Origin: Lysobacterales bacterium 66-474
GTDB lineage: Bacteria; Pseudomonadota; Gammaproteobacteria; Xanthomonadales; Rhodanobacteraceae
Length of the DNA stretch: 64,000 nt
NCBI GenBank assembly: GCA_001899805.1
Contig: MKWP01000010.1
Location: forward strand, 1 to 64,000
Direction of reading: 5' to 3'
Shown: positions 1 through 12,272 of the stretch, in pieces
How positions within the stretch are numbered: position 1 is the first letter of the stretch
Layout: the number at the start of each line of letters is the position of its first letter
The notes under the pieces: model-generated
Told to the model about the DNA's origin: nothing
Seen by the model: only the letters and a program-made list of their open reading frames with translations
Database searches by the model: none
Translations under genes and position numbers: made by a program

Positions 1-1
1 G

Positions 2-76
2 CGCAAACTCGCGCAGGTCGCCTTTGGCGTCATCAAGTCGGGCAAACCGTTCAATCCGGCGCTTCACGGAGCTTGA
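2..76 (+). pseudogene. C-terminal end of a transposase (IS110/IS1111-like), truncated by the window edge
   Basis: Frame 2 reads RKLAQVAFGVIKSGKPFNPALHGA*, resembling IS110-family C-termini; the upstream part is outside the window. Confidence 0.4.
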
Positions 77-91
77 CGCGGATAACAGTAT

Positions 92-2307
<2,216 letters not shown>

Positions 2308-2311
<4 letters not shown>

Positions 2312-3108
2312 GCGCGCCGCGCGCCATTGCAGTGGCCGGCATCGGCGCGTGGATGCAAGGCGCACCCGACTGGCCCGCGTTGCGCGGCGTGTTGCGCGGC
2401 GAACATGGCCTCGCCGGGGACGCACCCGCCAAACCGGCCGCCAACGCCTTGCCCGCGGCGGAACGCCGGCGTGCCCCCGACGGCGTGCGCCTCGCGGCGG
2501 AAGTCGCGACGCAGGCCTGCGCGATGGCGGGCTGCGATCCAGCCACGTTGCCCTGCGTATTCGCCTCCACCCACGGCGAACTCGCGATCACCGATTACGT
2601 GTGCGAAACCCTCGCGCGCGCGCCGCTCGAACTGTCGCCCACCAAGTTCCACAACTCGGTGCTGAACGCGCCCGCGGGCTACTGGACCATCGCCACCGGT
2701 TGCACGGCGGCATCCAGCGCCGTGACCGCGCACCACGCGAGTTTCGGCGCGGGCCTGCTGGAAGCCCTGGCGCTGGCTGCGGCGGACGACACGCCGGTGC
2801 TGTTTGCCTGCTGCGACGTGGCATCGTCCGGGCCGCTCGCGGAAATGACCCGTACCACGCTCGCGTTCGGCGTCGCGCTGGTGCTGTCGCCGGCAGCGGC
2901 CGGCGGCGCGCGCCTGCGCTGGTCCTTGCACCACGGCGACGCCGCTGCGCTGCCGCCCGCGGCGATGGCTTTGCGGACCGTTGCGGGCGACAATCCGGCC
3001 AACGCGCAGGCACTGGCGCTGCTCGCCGCGATCGCGGATCCACCTGCGGCCAGCCTGCACCTGCCGCTGTCACCGGAATTGTCACTGGACATGGAGATCA
3101 CGCCTTGA
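2308..3108 (+). CDS. beta-ketoacyl synthase chain length factor-like protein
   Basis: KS-like N-terminal fold (SPTKFHNSVLNAPAGYWTIATGCTAASSAV), ATGA overlap with the KS. Confidence 0.8.
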
Positions 3109-3944
3109 GCGATGCCACCGCCCGACCCTGCGTGGTCATCCCCTGCCTCAACGAGGAACGGGCCATCGGCGCATTGCTGCAGGCGGTGCTGGCGCATTGC
3201 CGCGACGTGATCGTGATCGACGACGGTTCCACCGATCGCACCGCGGAGATCGTCGCCGCGTTGCCGGTGACCCTGATCCGGCATCGCGAACGGCGCGGCA
3301 AGGGCGAGGCGCTGCGCGCGGGTTTCCGCGAAGCGCTGAAGCGCGGAGCCAGCGGCGTGCTGACGATGGATGGCGACGGCCAGCACGATCCGGCCGACAT
3401 CCCGCGCCTGCTCGACGCCGCGCGCCGGTTCCCGGATGCGTTGATCGTGGGCGCACGCATGCTGGGCCGCGAACGCCAGCCGAACGCCCGCCGCCGCGCG
3501 AACGACTTCGCCGACTGGGGCATCAGCTGGGGCTGCGGCCAGCCGGTCGCCGACACCCAGAGCGGCCAGCGCTGGTACCCGCGTGCGGCGGTCGAGCTGG
3601 TCGACCCCGGATCAAGTCCGGGGCAGGCACTGCCGGCACAAGGCTTCGTGTTCGAGGCTGCGATCCTGATCGCCGCTTCGCGCGACCTGCGCATGCCGGT
3701 GGTGTCCGTTCCCATCGCCTGCCGCTACGACGACACGGCGCGCCACAGCCACTTCCGCCCGGTGCGCGACGTGCTGAGGATCACCTGGTACACGTTCCGG
3801 CGTGTGGTGCATTACGGCAGCGTGGTGAAGAGCTACCGTGCTTCGCACGACAGCCCGCCCGTCGTGCACGACCCCGACAACCGCCTCGGCCTGTCGCCGG
3901 AATCCCTGCCGCGGATGGGCGATCCGCCGCCTGCGCAGGATTGA
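3105..3944 (+). CDS. family 2 glycosyltransferase of the polyene cluster
   Basis: CVVIPCLNEERAI, VIVIDDGSTDRTAEIV, TMDGDGQHDPADIP; TTG start overlapping the upstream stop. Confidence 0.82.
   Translation: MSDATARPCVVIPCLNEERAIGALLQAVLAHCRDVIVIDDGSTDRTAEIVAALPVTLIRHRERRGKGEALRAGFREALKRGASGVLTMDGDGQHDPADIPRLLDAARRFPDALIVGARMLGRERQPNARRRANDFADWGISWGCGQPVADTQSGQRWYPRAAVELVDPGSSPGQALPAQGFVFEAAILIAASRDLRMPVVSVPIACRYDDTARHSHFRPVRDVLRITWYTFRRVVHYGSVVKSYRASHDSPPVVHDPDNRLGLSPESLPRMGDPPPAQD
3605..3628 (+). repeat. intragenic copy of the CPGLDPG-type palindromic repeat
   Basis: ccccggatcaagtccggggcaggc; exact reverse complement of 26377-26400. Confidence 0.85.
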
Positions 3945-3948
3945 GCGC

Positions 3949-5547
3949 ATGCCGGCCGCGACGACCAGCGATGTGTTGATCGTGGGCGGCGGCCTCGCCG
4001 GACTGACGCTGGCGTTGCAGCTTCGGCAACGCCTGCCCGGGATCTCCATCCGCGTGCTGGAACGCCGCGCGGGTCCGGCGCCCATCTCGGCGTTCAAGGT
4101 CGGCGAATCGACCGTCGAGATCGGCGCGCACTACTTCGCCGACACGCTGGGCCTGCGCGAACACCTGGACGCGGCACAGCTGCGCAAGTTCGGTTTCCGG
4201 TTCTTCTTCAGCGAAGGCTGCGCCCGGCTCGACGAAGCCTGCGAGCTCGGCATCAGCCGGGTATTGCCGACGCCGTCCTGGCAGCTCGAGCGCGGCAGCT
4301 TCGAGAACCTGCTCGCCGAACGCGCATTGCAACACGGCATTGCGCTGGAGACCGGCTGCTGCGTGCGCGCGATCGAACCCGGCCACGACGGCGCCGCGCA
4401 TGCGGTGCGCGTGCAATGCGATGGCGATACCCGGGCGCATCGTGCGCGTTGGCTGGTCGACGCATCCGGGCGTGCCGGCTTGCTGCGCCGGCAACTCGGG
4501 CTCGGCGAGGACAATGGCCACCGCATCGGCGCGGCATGGTTCCGCGTGGACGCGCGCCTCGGCCTCGACGACTGGTGCGACAACCCCGCATGGCGCGGAC
4601 TGTGCCAGCCGGCCGAACGCTGGCGTTCCACCAACCACCTGTGCGGCCCCGGCTATTGGGTGTGGCTGATCCCGCTGGCGTCGGGCGCGCATTCGGTCGG
4701 CATCGTCGCCGACGCGGAGGCGCACCCGGTCGAATCCTTCGACGACTTCGAGCGGGCGTTGGCTTGGCTGCAACGCCACCAGCCCGCGCTGGCGGAGCGG
4801 CTGGGCCGACACCGCGACGCGCTGCTCGATTTCCGGTTCCTGCGCGACGTCTCCTACGGTTGCCGACGGGTATTCAGCGCCGACCGCTGGGCGCTGACCG
4901 GCGAAGCCGGGGTGTTCCTCGACCCGTTCTATTCGCCGGGCTCGGATTTCATCGCGATCGCGAACGGCTACATCACCGAACTCGTCGCGCGCGATTTCGC
5001 GGGCGGGTTGCAGGCGCGCGACGTCCGCCATTTCCAGCAACTGTTCTTTTCCTTCTACCGCAACATGCTCAATCTGTACCGCGGCCAGTACGCGATGTTC
5101 GGCGATGCCCGCGTGATGAGCGCCAAGGTGCTGTGGGATTACGCGTATTACTGGGGTGTGTTGTGTCCGTTGGTGATCGGCGGCCGGCTCACCGACCTCG
5201 GGCTGTTCGCCGACCTGCAACCGGAATTGGCCGCGGCCGAATCACTGAACGTGCGCATGCAGGCGTTCTTCCGCGATTGGCATGCACGCGCCGGCGCGGG
5301 TGCCGCGCCGGCATGGATGGACCAGCAGGAGCTGGGCTGGTTCGCGCGCCTCAACGCGCGCCTGCACGACAGCCTCGACGATGCTCAGGTTCGAGCGCGC
5401 CTGCGCGAACACGTCGACTTGCTGCACGCGCTGGCCGCCGCACTGGCGGAAGACGCCGCGCGCGAGGCGCCCGAACTCGCCGTCGAATCGCTTTGCGCGA
5501 TCGCGGGCAACCGGGCGCGGCCCGTGCTTTTCCGCGCGGCGGCCTGA
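3949..5547 (+). CDS. FAD-dependent oxidoreductase, flavin halogenase-like
   Basis: GGGLAGL FAD motif, FKVGES, and WVWLIP matching the halogenase WxWxIP motif. Confidence 0.78.
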   Translation: MPAATTSDVLIVGGGLAGLTLALQLRQRLPGISIRVLERRAGPAPISAFKVGESTVEIGAHYFADTLGLREHLDAAQLRKFGFRFFFSEGCARLDEACELGISRVLPTPSWQLERGSFENLLAERALQHGIALETGCCVRAIEPGHDGAAHAVRVQCDGDTRAHRARWLVDASGRAGLLRRQLGLGEDNGHRIGAAWFRVDARLGLDDWCDNPAWRGLCQPAERWRSTNHLCGPGYWVWLIPLASGAHSVGIVADAEAHPVESFDDFERALAWLQRHQPALAERLGRHRDALLDFRFLRDVSYGCRRVFSADRWALTGEAGVFLDPFYSPGSDFIAIANGYITELVARDFAGGLQARDVRHFQQLFFSFYRNMLNLYRGQYAMFGDARVMSAKVLWDYAYYWGVLCPLVIGGRLTDLGLFADLQPELAAAESLNVRMQAFFRDWHARAGAGAAPAWMDQQELGWFARLNARLHDSLDDAQVRARLREHVDLLHALAAALAEDAAREAPELAVESLCAIAGNRARPVLFRAAA

Positions 5548-5567
5548 TTTGCCGCCGCGCAGGGATT

Positions 5568-6512
5568 TCAGTGCGCCAGTTCGAGCTTGCTGGAAACCAC
5601 CCAGCCGATGTTGCCGAGCTCGTCCGACACCTTCCACCAGACGCCGACCTTGTCGCCGGTGGGATACAACATCATGCCCGGCTTCAAGCTGCGCACCACC
5701 GACGAATGCAGGTTTGCATCCGAATACAACTTCGTCGGTTCCGTCAGCCGCACCGCCTGCTGCACGTTGTCCGCCTGGGCGTTCGGCGCATTCCTCTGCA
5801 GGTCCGCGACCATCTTGGTGTAGGCATCCAGATAGGCCATCGCGATGACCTGGCCGATCTCGGTGTTGGCGTAACCGCTGGCGCCACCCGCGGCGAAGCC
5901 GCCCCAGAATCCCGCGCCGCCGCCGCCCGCCCAGCCGATGTCGGTCTTGTCCGAATGGCCCTGCTCCAGCGCGACCTGCTCGGTCGAACGCACGTCGGTG
6001 AGGGTCAGCACCACATCGGCGGTCTTCTTGGACAGGCTGATTCCGCCCAGTACCGCCCCCGCGCCATGCCCGATCAGGCCGCCGAGGATGCCGCCGATGC
6101 GGTTGCCGCCGGCGTTCGAATTGCTGTTGGCGATGTCGGGCACCAGCACGTAATCCGCCGCCTTCATCTGGCCCTTGCCGATGTTCGAGCCCACGCGCAT
6201 CTCGCCTTCGCCGGCCAGTGCGCGTTCCTGTTCCGCCATCTGCAAGCCCTTGCCGCGATCGACCAGCGTGAAACATCCCGATTGCGAAACGTACACCTTG
6301 ATCAGCGCGGCCGGGGATTCGAGATTCATCGAAGTCCACCAGGGGTTGCCGTTCTGCGGTTCCTGCACCGCCAGCGTGCCGATCCTGCTGTTGCAGTGGG
6401 GCACCTGCGGCTGCGCGTTGGAGCTGGCATGACCCGTCGACGCGACGAGCATGCCCCCGCCGACCACCAGCAAACCGATCCGAAACCTCGCTCCCAAAAC
6501 ATTGGTGTTCAT
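5568..6512 (-). CDS. CsgG/HfaB-like secreted protein with C-terminal SH3-like domain
   Basis: Signal peptide; VDRGKGLQMAEQERAL...GSNIGKGQMKAADYVLVPDI typical of CsgG-like proteins; C-terminal KLYSDANLHSSVVRSLKPGMMLYPTGDKVGVWWKVSDELGNIGWV. Confidence 0.65.
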   Translation of the reverse strand: MNTNVLGARFRIGLLVVGGGMLVASTGHASSNAQPQVPHCNSRIGTLAVQEPQNGNPWWTSMNLESPAALIKVYVSQSGCFTLVDRGKGLQMAEQERALAGEGEMRVGSNIGKGQMKAADYVLVPDIANSNSNAGGNRIGGILGGLIGHGAGAVLGGISLSKKTADVVLTLTDVRSTEQVALEQGHSDKTDIGWAGGGGAGFWGGFAAGGASGYANTEIGQVIAMAYLDAYTKMVADLQRNAPNAQADNVQQAVRLTEPTKLYSDANLHSSVVRSLKPGMMLYPTGDKVGVWWKVSDELGNIGWVVSSKLELAH

Positions 6513-6753
6513 GCGCAGCCTCCCTATGTGGCCTGCAAAAAACGTCATGGTTCGGCGACAAGATCCCGTCGCGCTGTTGCCCGGGCGGCACCTGTCGGTT
6601 GGTCTGATTGTGTGATGCAGTTCACAGTTACCCCTGCGGCTGTATACGCCCGCAGTGTTCGGGTGTCAATCGGGAGCCTCCAGCCGATCTGACGACGGGA
6701 ACGCAAGCCGGCTGTCTGGCGGCGGTGGAACAGCGACGGGCCCTGGAAGGCCC

Positions 6754-7494
6754 TCAGCCCATGCCACCGTTCACGCCGAGCACCTGGCCGTTGACGTAAC
6801 TGGCGGCATCCGAACACAGGAACGCCACCACGCCCGCGACTTCGGCAGGCGTGCCGGTGCGGCCGGCCGGAATCATCGCCTTGATCTGGTCCGGGGCGAA
6901 CAGGGCGTCGGTCAAGCGGCCTTCGATGATGCCGGGCGCAACCACGTTCGCGGTGATGTTGCGTGAAGCCATCTCGCGCGCCAGCGACTTCACGGCGCCG
7001 TGCAGCGCCGACTTCGCCGCCGCGTAATTGACTTGTCCGCGGTTGCCCAGCGTCGCCGCCACCGACGACACCGCGACCACGCGACCGAAGCGCGCACGTG
7101 CCATCGGCAGCAACAATGGCTGCGCGACGTGGAAAAACCCGTGCAGCGATACATCGATCACGCGCCGCCATTGTTCTTCGCCCATCCCTGCCATCGGCGC
7201 ATCGTCGTGGATGCCGGCGTTGTGCACCAACGCCTGGATGGGCGCGGCTTGCAACAGATCGTCGATCACCGCTCGTGTCGCGACGGCGTCGGTGAGATCG
7301 AATGTTGCGACTTCCGCGGCGCCACCGGCTTCGCCAATGCCGGCCGCCACCGCATCGGCGCGCCCGCGGTTCGCGTAGGCATGCACGATCACCCGCCAGC
7401 CGTCGCGCGCCAACGCGGCACAGATCGCGCTGCCGATGTCGCCGCTGCCGCCGGTGACCAGTACCCGTCTTGAGTCGTTCCTCATCACCGGCAT
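6754..7494 (-). CDS. 3-oxoacyl-ACP reductase (FabG-like SDR)
   Basis: VTGGSGDIGSAI, HNAGIHD, YAAAKSAL; SDR motifs. Confidence 0.88.
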   Translation of the reverse strand: MPVMRNDSRRVLVTGGSGDIGSAICAALARDGWRVIVHAYANRGRADAVAAGIGEAGGAAEVATFDLTDAVATRAVIDDLLQAAPIQALVHNAGIHDDAPMAGMGEEQWRRVIDVSLHGFFHVAQPLLLPMARARFGRVVAVSSVAATLGNRGQVNYAAAKSALHGAVKSLAREMASRNITANVVAPGIIEGRLTDALFAPDQIKAMIPAGRTGTPAEVAGVVAFLCSDAASYVNGQVLGVNGGMG

Positions 7495-7497
7495 TCC

Positions 7498-7953
7498 TCA
7501 ACGCCCCTGCTGCAGCATGACCGCCGCGCGCCCGCTCGCGAGCAAGCTTCCCCGATGTTCGACCCGGAAGCCATATTGCAGGCTGCCGGGCATCGCGATC
7601 AAGCATTCGACGTGCACCTGCAGGCGCCTTGGCAGGTCGTCGATGCGCTCGACGCGCAACACCACGTCACGCAACGCGACGAGCAACCCGGGCTGCGCCG
7701 GTCCGCCGGCCTGGCGTCCACGCAGCGCGCCATGCACCGCCATGGCCTGCGCCGCGTACTCGCACAGGTTGACGGCGTGCAACATGCCGTCGGCGCGCAG
7801 CGGATTGTCCGGGCGCAAATGCGAGGCGCTGCGTGCATGCAACCGCGTCGCATCCCAGTCCATCACTTCATCGAGCAGGCACATCGTGCCCGCGTGCGGG
7901 ATCAGTGACGCCCACTCCCTTTTTTCAAGCATCCTCGAACTCCATCGCGGCAA
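7498..7953 (-). CDS. hotdog-fold 3-hydroxyacyl-ACP dehydratase (ApeP-like)
   Basis: LIPHAGTMCLLDEV plus MLHAVNLCEYAAQAMAVHGAL; between FabG and MMPL genes. Confidence 0.75.
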   Translation of the reverse strand: MPRWSSRMLEKREWASLIPHAGTMCLLDEVMDWDATRLHARSASHLRPDNPLRADGMLHAVNLCEYAAQAMAVHGALRGRQAGGPAQPGLLVALRDVVLRVERIDDLPRRLQVHVECLIAMPGSLQYGFRVEHRGSLLASGRAAVMLQQGR

Positions 7954-7977
7954 TGCGCATGGACTACCGCACGCGAA

Positions 7978-10392
7978 TCAGGCGCCCCGCTTCGGCGCTG
8001 GATTCGGCGAAGCCGGGTCCGGACCCGTGCCGGATTCGGCGCGCGCCGACGAATCGGGGAGGGATCCGTCCAGCGCACGAAGGTGCGCGGCCGGTGCCAT
8101 CAGTACCGACAGCGTGAAATGGAATGCCACGCCCAGCGCCACGGTCAAGCCGATCGCACGCAGCACCGGCACGCTGGACAACGCCAGCACGCCGAACACC
8201 AGCAACGCCGAGGCCACGCACACCAGCGTCGCGTGCAGGGTGCGCAGGTCTTCGCGCTCGTCGCCGGTGCGGCGCTCGAAGAACAGCGCGTAATGCAAAC
8301 CCAGGCCCGCCGCCAGCGTCAGCGACACCAGGTGGAACAGCGACAGCGGGATGCCTGCCCCACGCAACACCACCAGCACCAGCAAGGTCGCCAGCGTCAT
8401 CGGTCCCAGCACGTGGAGGGCACGCCGCGGGCTGCGCAATGCCAGCGTCACCGCCGCGCACAGCAGCAGCGCCGCGACGCCCAGTGCAACCAGGATGCGA
8501 TGGCGGTATGCCACCACCAGCGATTCGGTGGACGCCTTGAGGTCGAGCAGGTGCGCGGCGCCATGTGTGTCGCGCGACAATTGCGCGAACGCGGCAGGAT
8601 CGTTGACGCCGCTCAGCGCGCCGAGGCCCACCCAGCCATCACCCTGCCGCACCAGCATCGATTCCAGCCGGGTGCCCAGCGGTGACTGTTCGAACCCGGC
8701 CGGCGTCAACGGCGGCAACGTGCGCGCGGCTTCCACGTCGGCGACGAACGGCGCGAACACGCCAGCGCGGAACGGCAAATCCTGCATCGCCTGTTGCAAC
8801 GATGCTTCCAGATCGCCGCGATCCGGCAACCTGGACTGGCGTGCGCGCTGGGTCGCGACGCTGGGCAGGTAGCGCGAGGGCAATTCGAACCCGTCCACCG
8901 CGTGGTCCGCAACGAGCTTGCGCAACCGCGGGGCGACACGCTCGGAGAGCGCCAACACACCCTGCGCGTCCTTCGCGCGCAGCACCAGCAGGTAACGCAC
9001 GTCCGGCGCGCCGAGTGCAGCGCGCAGGCGCGCATCGCGCTGCAATTCCGCTGTCGGTATCGGCGTCAATGCCGACAAATCGTTCTGCCAGAACCCACCG
9101 GGCGCCAGCACGACCACGGCGCACCCCGCGACCGCCACCAGCCACGGCAGCCAACGCGGCCGCGGCAACCGCGCGAGGAAATGCCAAGCAGTGGCAAGAC
9201 CGGGTGTCGCGGCCATGTCGCGCCTGGCCGGCGGAACGACCCTCGGCAGCAGCCAACGCGTGCAGGCGCCGGCGGTGACCAGTCCGCCGATCGTGAACAC
9301 CGCGAGTTGTTGCAGGCCGGCCACCCCGGATGCGAAGAATGCGAGATAGGCGATGCATACCGACGCGATCGCGGTCGCCAGCAGTGGCCACAATTCGCGC
9401 ACGCACGTCGCAGTGTCCACACCGATGCGGCGATGGCTGAACACGCGCAGCGGATATTCCTGTGCGACCCCGAGCAGGGTGAAGCCGAACGCGACGGTGA
9501 TCCCGTGCGCGTGGCCGAAGACCAACGCCAGCAGCGCGAAGCCCACCACCGCGCCGGACAGCAACGGCAACGCCGTCACCAGCACCGGCACCGCGCTGCG
9601 ATAGGCGAGCAGCAACATGATCACGAATCCGACGGTGGTGATCGCGCCGAAACGGTCGGCCTCGGCGCGGGTGTTGCGACTCGCCTCGACGCCGAACCAG
9701 CCGGGGCCGCTGATCGCCAGCTTCGCGCCGGCGGCGCCGGGCAGTGCGGCGAAATGTTCCTGCAGCGATGCGATCGCCGCGGCCTGCGCGCCGGGATCGA
9801 ACCCGGCCGCCCTGGTTTCCGCGACAAGCAATGCCTCGCCGCGCTCCGAGAACCACACGCCATCGGCGAGCTTCGGCTGGCGTTGCGGTGCCCAAAGCTG
9901 CGCCAGCTTCAGCGTTTCCAGGGTCGGATCACGCCGCAGCCACGGCTCCAGCAGCGATGCCGCCGGGGAACTCAAGTCCTCGACACGCTGCTGCAACTGC
10001 GCGCGCAGGTACGCCGCGTCGAAGCGGTGGGTATCCAGCGTCGGCGACAATAGATAGCGATACGGAAGCAAATCGGACGCCACCTCCGCGAGGTCGCTTC
10101 CGCCGTTGGCAACGTGCGCGAATCCGGGATCGTGCGCGAGTGCGTCGTCCAGGCCACGCGACAGTTCGGCAAGCCGTGCCCGCGGCGCACCCGAGATCGC
10201 CAGCAACAGCAACCGCGAGCCCGGGCCCTTGCCGATTTCGTCCAGCAGCAACTTCTGGTCGGCGCTGCGCGCGGGCGGCACGAAATCGCGCAGGTCGGAA
10301 CTGATCTTCAGGTGCCGCGCGACGCCCCAGCCCACCGCGACGATCAGCGCGAGCCAGGCGCAGTACAGCGCAACCCGTGCGCCGCTGTTCAT
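7978..10392 (-). CDS. MMPL/RND-family exporter
   Basis: 804 aa with two sets of multiple TM helices; VAFGFTLLGVAQEYPLRVFSHRR; typical of aryl-polyene clusters. Confidence 0.85.
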   Translation of the reverse strand: MNSGARVALYCAWLALIVAVGWGVARHLKISSDLRDFVPPARSADQKLLLDEIGKGPGSRLLLLAISGAPRARLAELSRGLDDALAHDPGFAHVANGGSDLAEVASDLLPYRYLLSPTLDTHRFDAAYLRAQLQQRVEDLSSPAASLLEPWLRRDPTLETLKLAQLWAPQRQPKLADGVWFSERGEALLVAETRAAGFDPGAQAAAIASLQEHFAALPGAAGAKLAISGPGWFGVEASRNTRAEADRFGAITTVGFVIMLLLAYRSAVPVLVTALPLLSGAVVGFALLALVFGHAHGITVAFGFTLLGVAQEYPLRVFSHRRIGVDTATCVRELWPLLATAIASVCIAYLAFFASGVAGLQQLAVFTIGGLVTAGACTRWLLPRVVPPARRDMAATPGLATAWHFLARLPRPRWLPWLVAVAGCAVVVLAPGGFWQNDLSALTPIPTAELQRDARLRAALGAPDVRYLLVLRAKDAQGVLALSERVAPRLRKLVADHAVDGFELPSRYLPSVATQRARQSRLPDRGDLEASLQQAMQDLPFRAGVFAPFVADVEAARTLPPLTPAGFEQSPLGTRLESMLVRQGDGWVGLGALSGVNDPAAFAQLSRDTHGAAHLLDLKASTESLVVAYRHRILVALGVAALLLCAAVTLALRSPRRALHVLGPMTLATLLVLVVLRGAGIPLSLFHLVSLTLAAGLGLHYALFFERRTGDEREDLRTLHATLVCVASALLVFGVLALSSVPVLRAIGLTVALGVAFHFTLSVLMAPAAHLRALDGSLPDSSARAESGTGPDPASPNPAPKRGA

Positions 10393-11036
10393 TTGGGGTT
10401 GCGACAGCGTGCCGCCAACGCCGATTCAAGGGGAGCGGCACTCCGCAGCCCCTGCTCCGCCATCGCGCCGACCAGCGTGATGCTGCTGTCGCCGTTGGCG
10501 TCGCTCACGGTCAGGCAGCGTGGTTCGTTGTCGCGGCCATCGATCACGATGGATGCGAGCTGCCGCTTCAGGGATTCGGTGTGCGGGGTCAGCGTGATCA
10601 CCCAATGCGCGGTTCCGCCGTCGGCCGTGAGCGTGAAGTCCTGCTGCAACGCCGCCACGTCGCCGCCCAGCAGCGCGCGGAATCCCGCCAGCATCGCGCC
10701 GGCTTGCGGCGCACGTGCCAGGGGCATGCGGTGCACCTCGCCGCCACCACGCTGGACCGAAAGCTCGCCGTCGCCGATTCTCGCGGTTTCGTTGAATGGC
10801 TTGTCGATGTCGCGCTGCATGCGGTCCCCGCCCAGCCATTGCAAGGTGCCGGACACGATCAACGGGCGCGCCAGCACCCCGCGGTAACTCACCTGCACGA
10901 ACGGCGTCGACACCGGCGGCGTCTTCGCCAGTGCCGCCAGCAGCGATTCGGCCATGGTCTGCGTCGGCGTCGCTGCCATCGCGGCGCCAGGCAGCAGCGA
11001 CACGATCAGGACCGCCACGCTATGCCACACGCGCAT
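10389..11036 (-). CDS. LolA-like outer-membrane lipoprotein carrier family protein
   Basis: Signal peptide, LolA-like beta-rich sequence, ATGA overlap with the MMPL gene. Confidence 0.7.
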   Translation of the reverse strand: MRVWHSVAVLIVSLLPGAAMAATPTQTMAESLLAALAKTPPVSTPFVQVSYRGVLARPLIVSGTLQWLGGDRMQRDIDKPFNETARIGDGELSVQRGGGEVHRMPLARAPQAGAMLAGFRALLGGDVAALQQDFTLTADGGTAHWVITLTPHTESLKRQLASIVIDGRDNEPRCLTVSDANGDSSITLVGAMAEQGLRSAAPLESALAARCRNPK

Positions 11037-11979
11037 GCTCCAGGTTTTCGCTGGGCACCGACGGTTGTACCGCGGTCGCGCCATGCGGTTGCCAGAAATC
11101 GTAGAAGTTGAACCAGTTGCACGGCGCCTCGCGCAGGTAATGCTCCAGCCGCGCGGCGTAGCGCCCGATGTACGCATCCAGCGCCGCGTTGCGGCCGGTG
11201 CGCGGCAAGTCCACCTGTTCGGCCAGCGTTTCGAACACCAGGTCGTAACGGTTGCCGCCGCGGTACAGGCCCAGGCACAACACCACCGGCACCTTCAGCA
11301 ACGCTGCGATCAGCCACGGCGCCGCCGGGAAAGGCGCATCGGCACCGATGAACCGCGCGTCGCGCATCAATTCGTGCGGTCGCCCGCGATCGCCGAGCAA
11401 GGTGATCATCGCGCCTTCGCCGGCGGCTTCGGACAGCGCCAGCACGATGTCCATGCCTCCGCGCGCGGTGTCGATGACGCTGCCGGACAACTCCGGCGCC
11501 AGTGCTTCCAGCAGTTGCGTCAACGCCGGGGTCTTGCTCTTGTCCATCACCAGCTTGAGCTTGCACTCCGGTCTGCGCGCCGCCAGCACGCGCAGCACCT
11601 CGAAGCTTCCGACGTGCGCACCCAACAGCAGCACGCCCTGGCCGCGATCGAGGTGGCGATGCAGTTCATCCACGCCGCGCAGACCGACGCGGAACCCGTC
11701 GATGCCGCGCGCGAGCAGGAACACGCGGTCGAGGATGGTCGACGCAAACGCGTGGATCAGGCGCATCACCCGCCATGCATTGCCGGGCTGGCCGTCGATG
11801 CGCCGGAAGTAGTCGCGCGCGGCGAGGCGTTCCGGGCCGCGCCGGAAATAGAAGTAAAGCGTGATCGGATACAGGAACAGGCGCGCGAAGCCGCGCCCGA
11901 AATGCAGTCCGATGAAACGGATCAGCCAGATCGCGAACCAGCCGCCGGCTTCCGGACGATCCAGCCAGTGACCGCTCAC
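11020..11979 (-). CDS. LpxL/HtrB-like lipid acyltransferase
   Basis: GVLLLGAHVGSFEVLR (HxxxxE-type), LLGDRGRP, WFNFYDFW; GTG start overlapping the upstream gene. Confidence 0.8.
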   Translation of the reverse strand: MSGHWLDRPEAGGWFAIWLIRFIGLHFGRGFARLFLYPITLYFYFRRGPERLAARDYFRRIDGQPGNAWRVMRLIHAFASTILDRVFLLARGIDGFRVGLRGVDELHRHLDRGQGVLLLGAHVGSFEVLRVLAARRPECKLKLVMDKSKTPALTQLLEALAPELSGSVIDTARGGMDIVLALSEAAGEGAMITLLGDRGRPHELMRDARFIGADAPFPAAPWLIAALLKVPVVLCLGLYRGGNRYDLVFETLAEQVDLPRTGRNAALDAYIGRYAARLEHYLREAPCNWFNFYDFWQPHGATAVQPSVPSENLEHARVA

Positions 11980-12272
11980 GAACCCGCCCCCAGCGTGCCG
12001 CGCACGAGCGTCGTGCCGTCGGCACGGAGCACGCTGAAGCGCACCCCGGCGGCGTCCTCGCGCAATTCGATCACGGCGTCCTCGTCGGGCAACAATGGAT
12101 GCACGAACTTGGCGTCGAATTGGCTGGCCCGCGTCCCGCGCCACGCCTTCCATGCCGCGGCCACGCGTTCCAGCAGCACCACCCCCGGCACCACCGGGTT
12201 GCCGGGGAAATGGCCGGCCAACGCCGGATGCGACGCTTCGATCCGCAATGCGGTTTGATGCTGTGCGTTCAA
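11976..12272 (-). CDS. hotdog-fold dehydratase (ApeI-like)
   Basis: HPALAGHFPGNPVVPGVVLLERV dehydratase motif; TTG start overlapping the upstream TGA. Confidence 0.75.
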   Translation of the reverse strand: MNAQHQTALRIEASHPALAGHFPGNPVVPGVVLLERVAAAWKAWRGTRASQFDAKFVHPLLPDEDAVIELREDAAGVRFSVLRADGTTLVRGTLGAGS

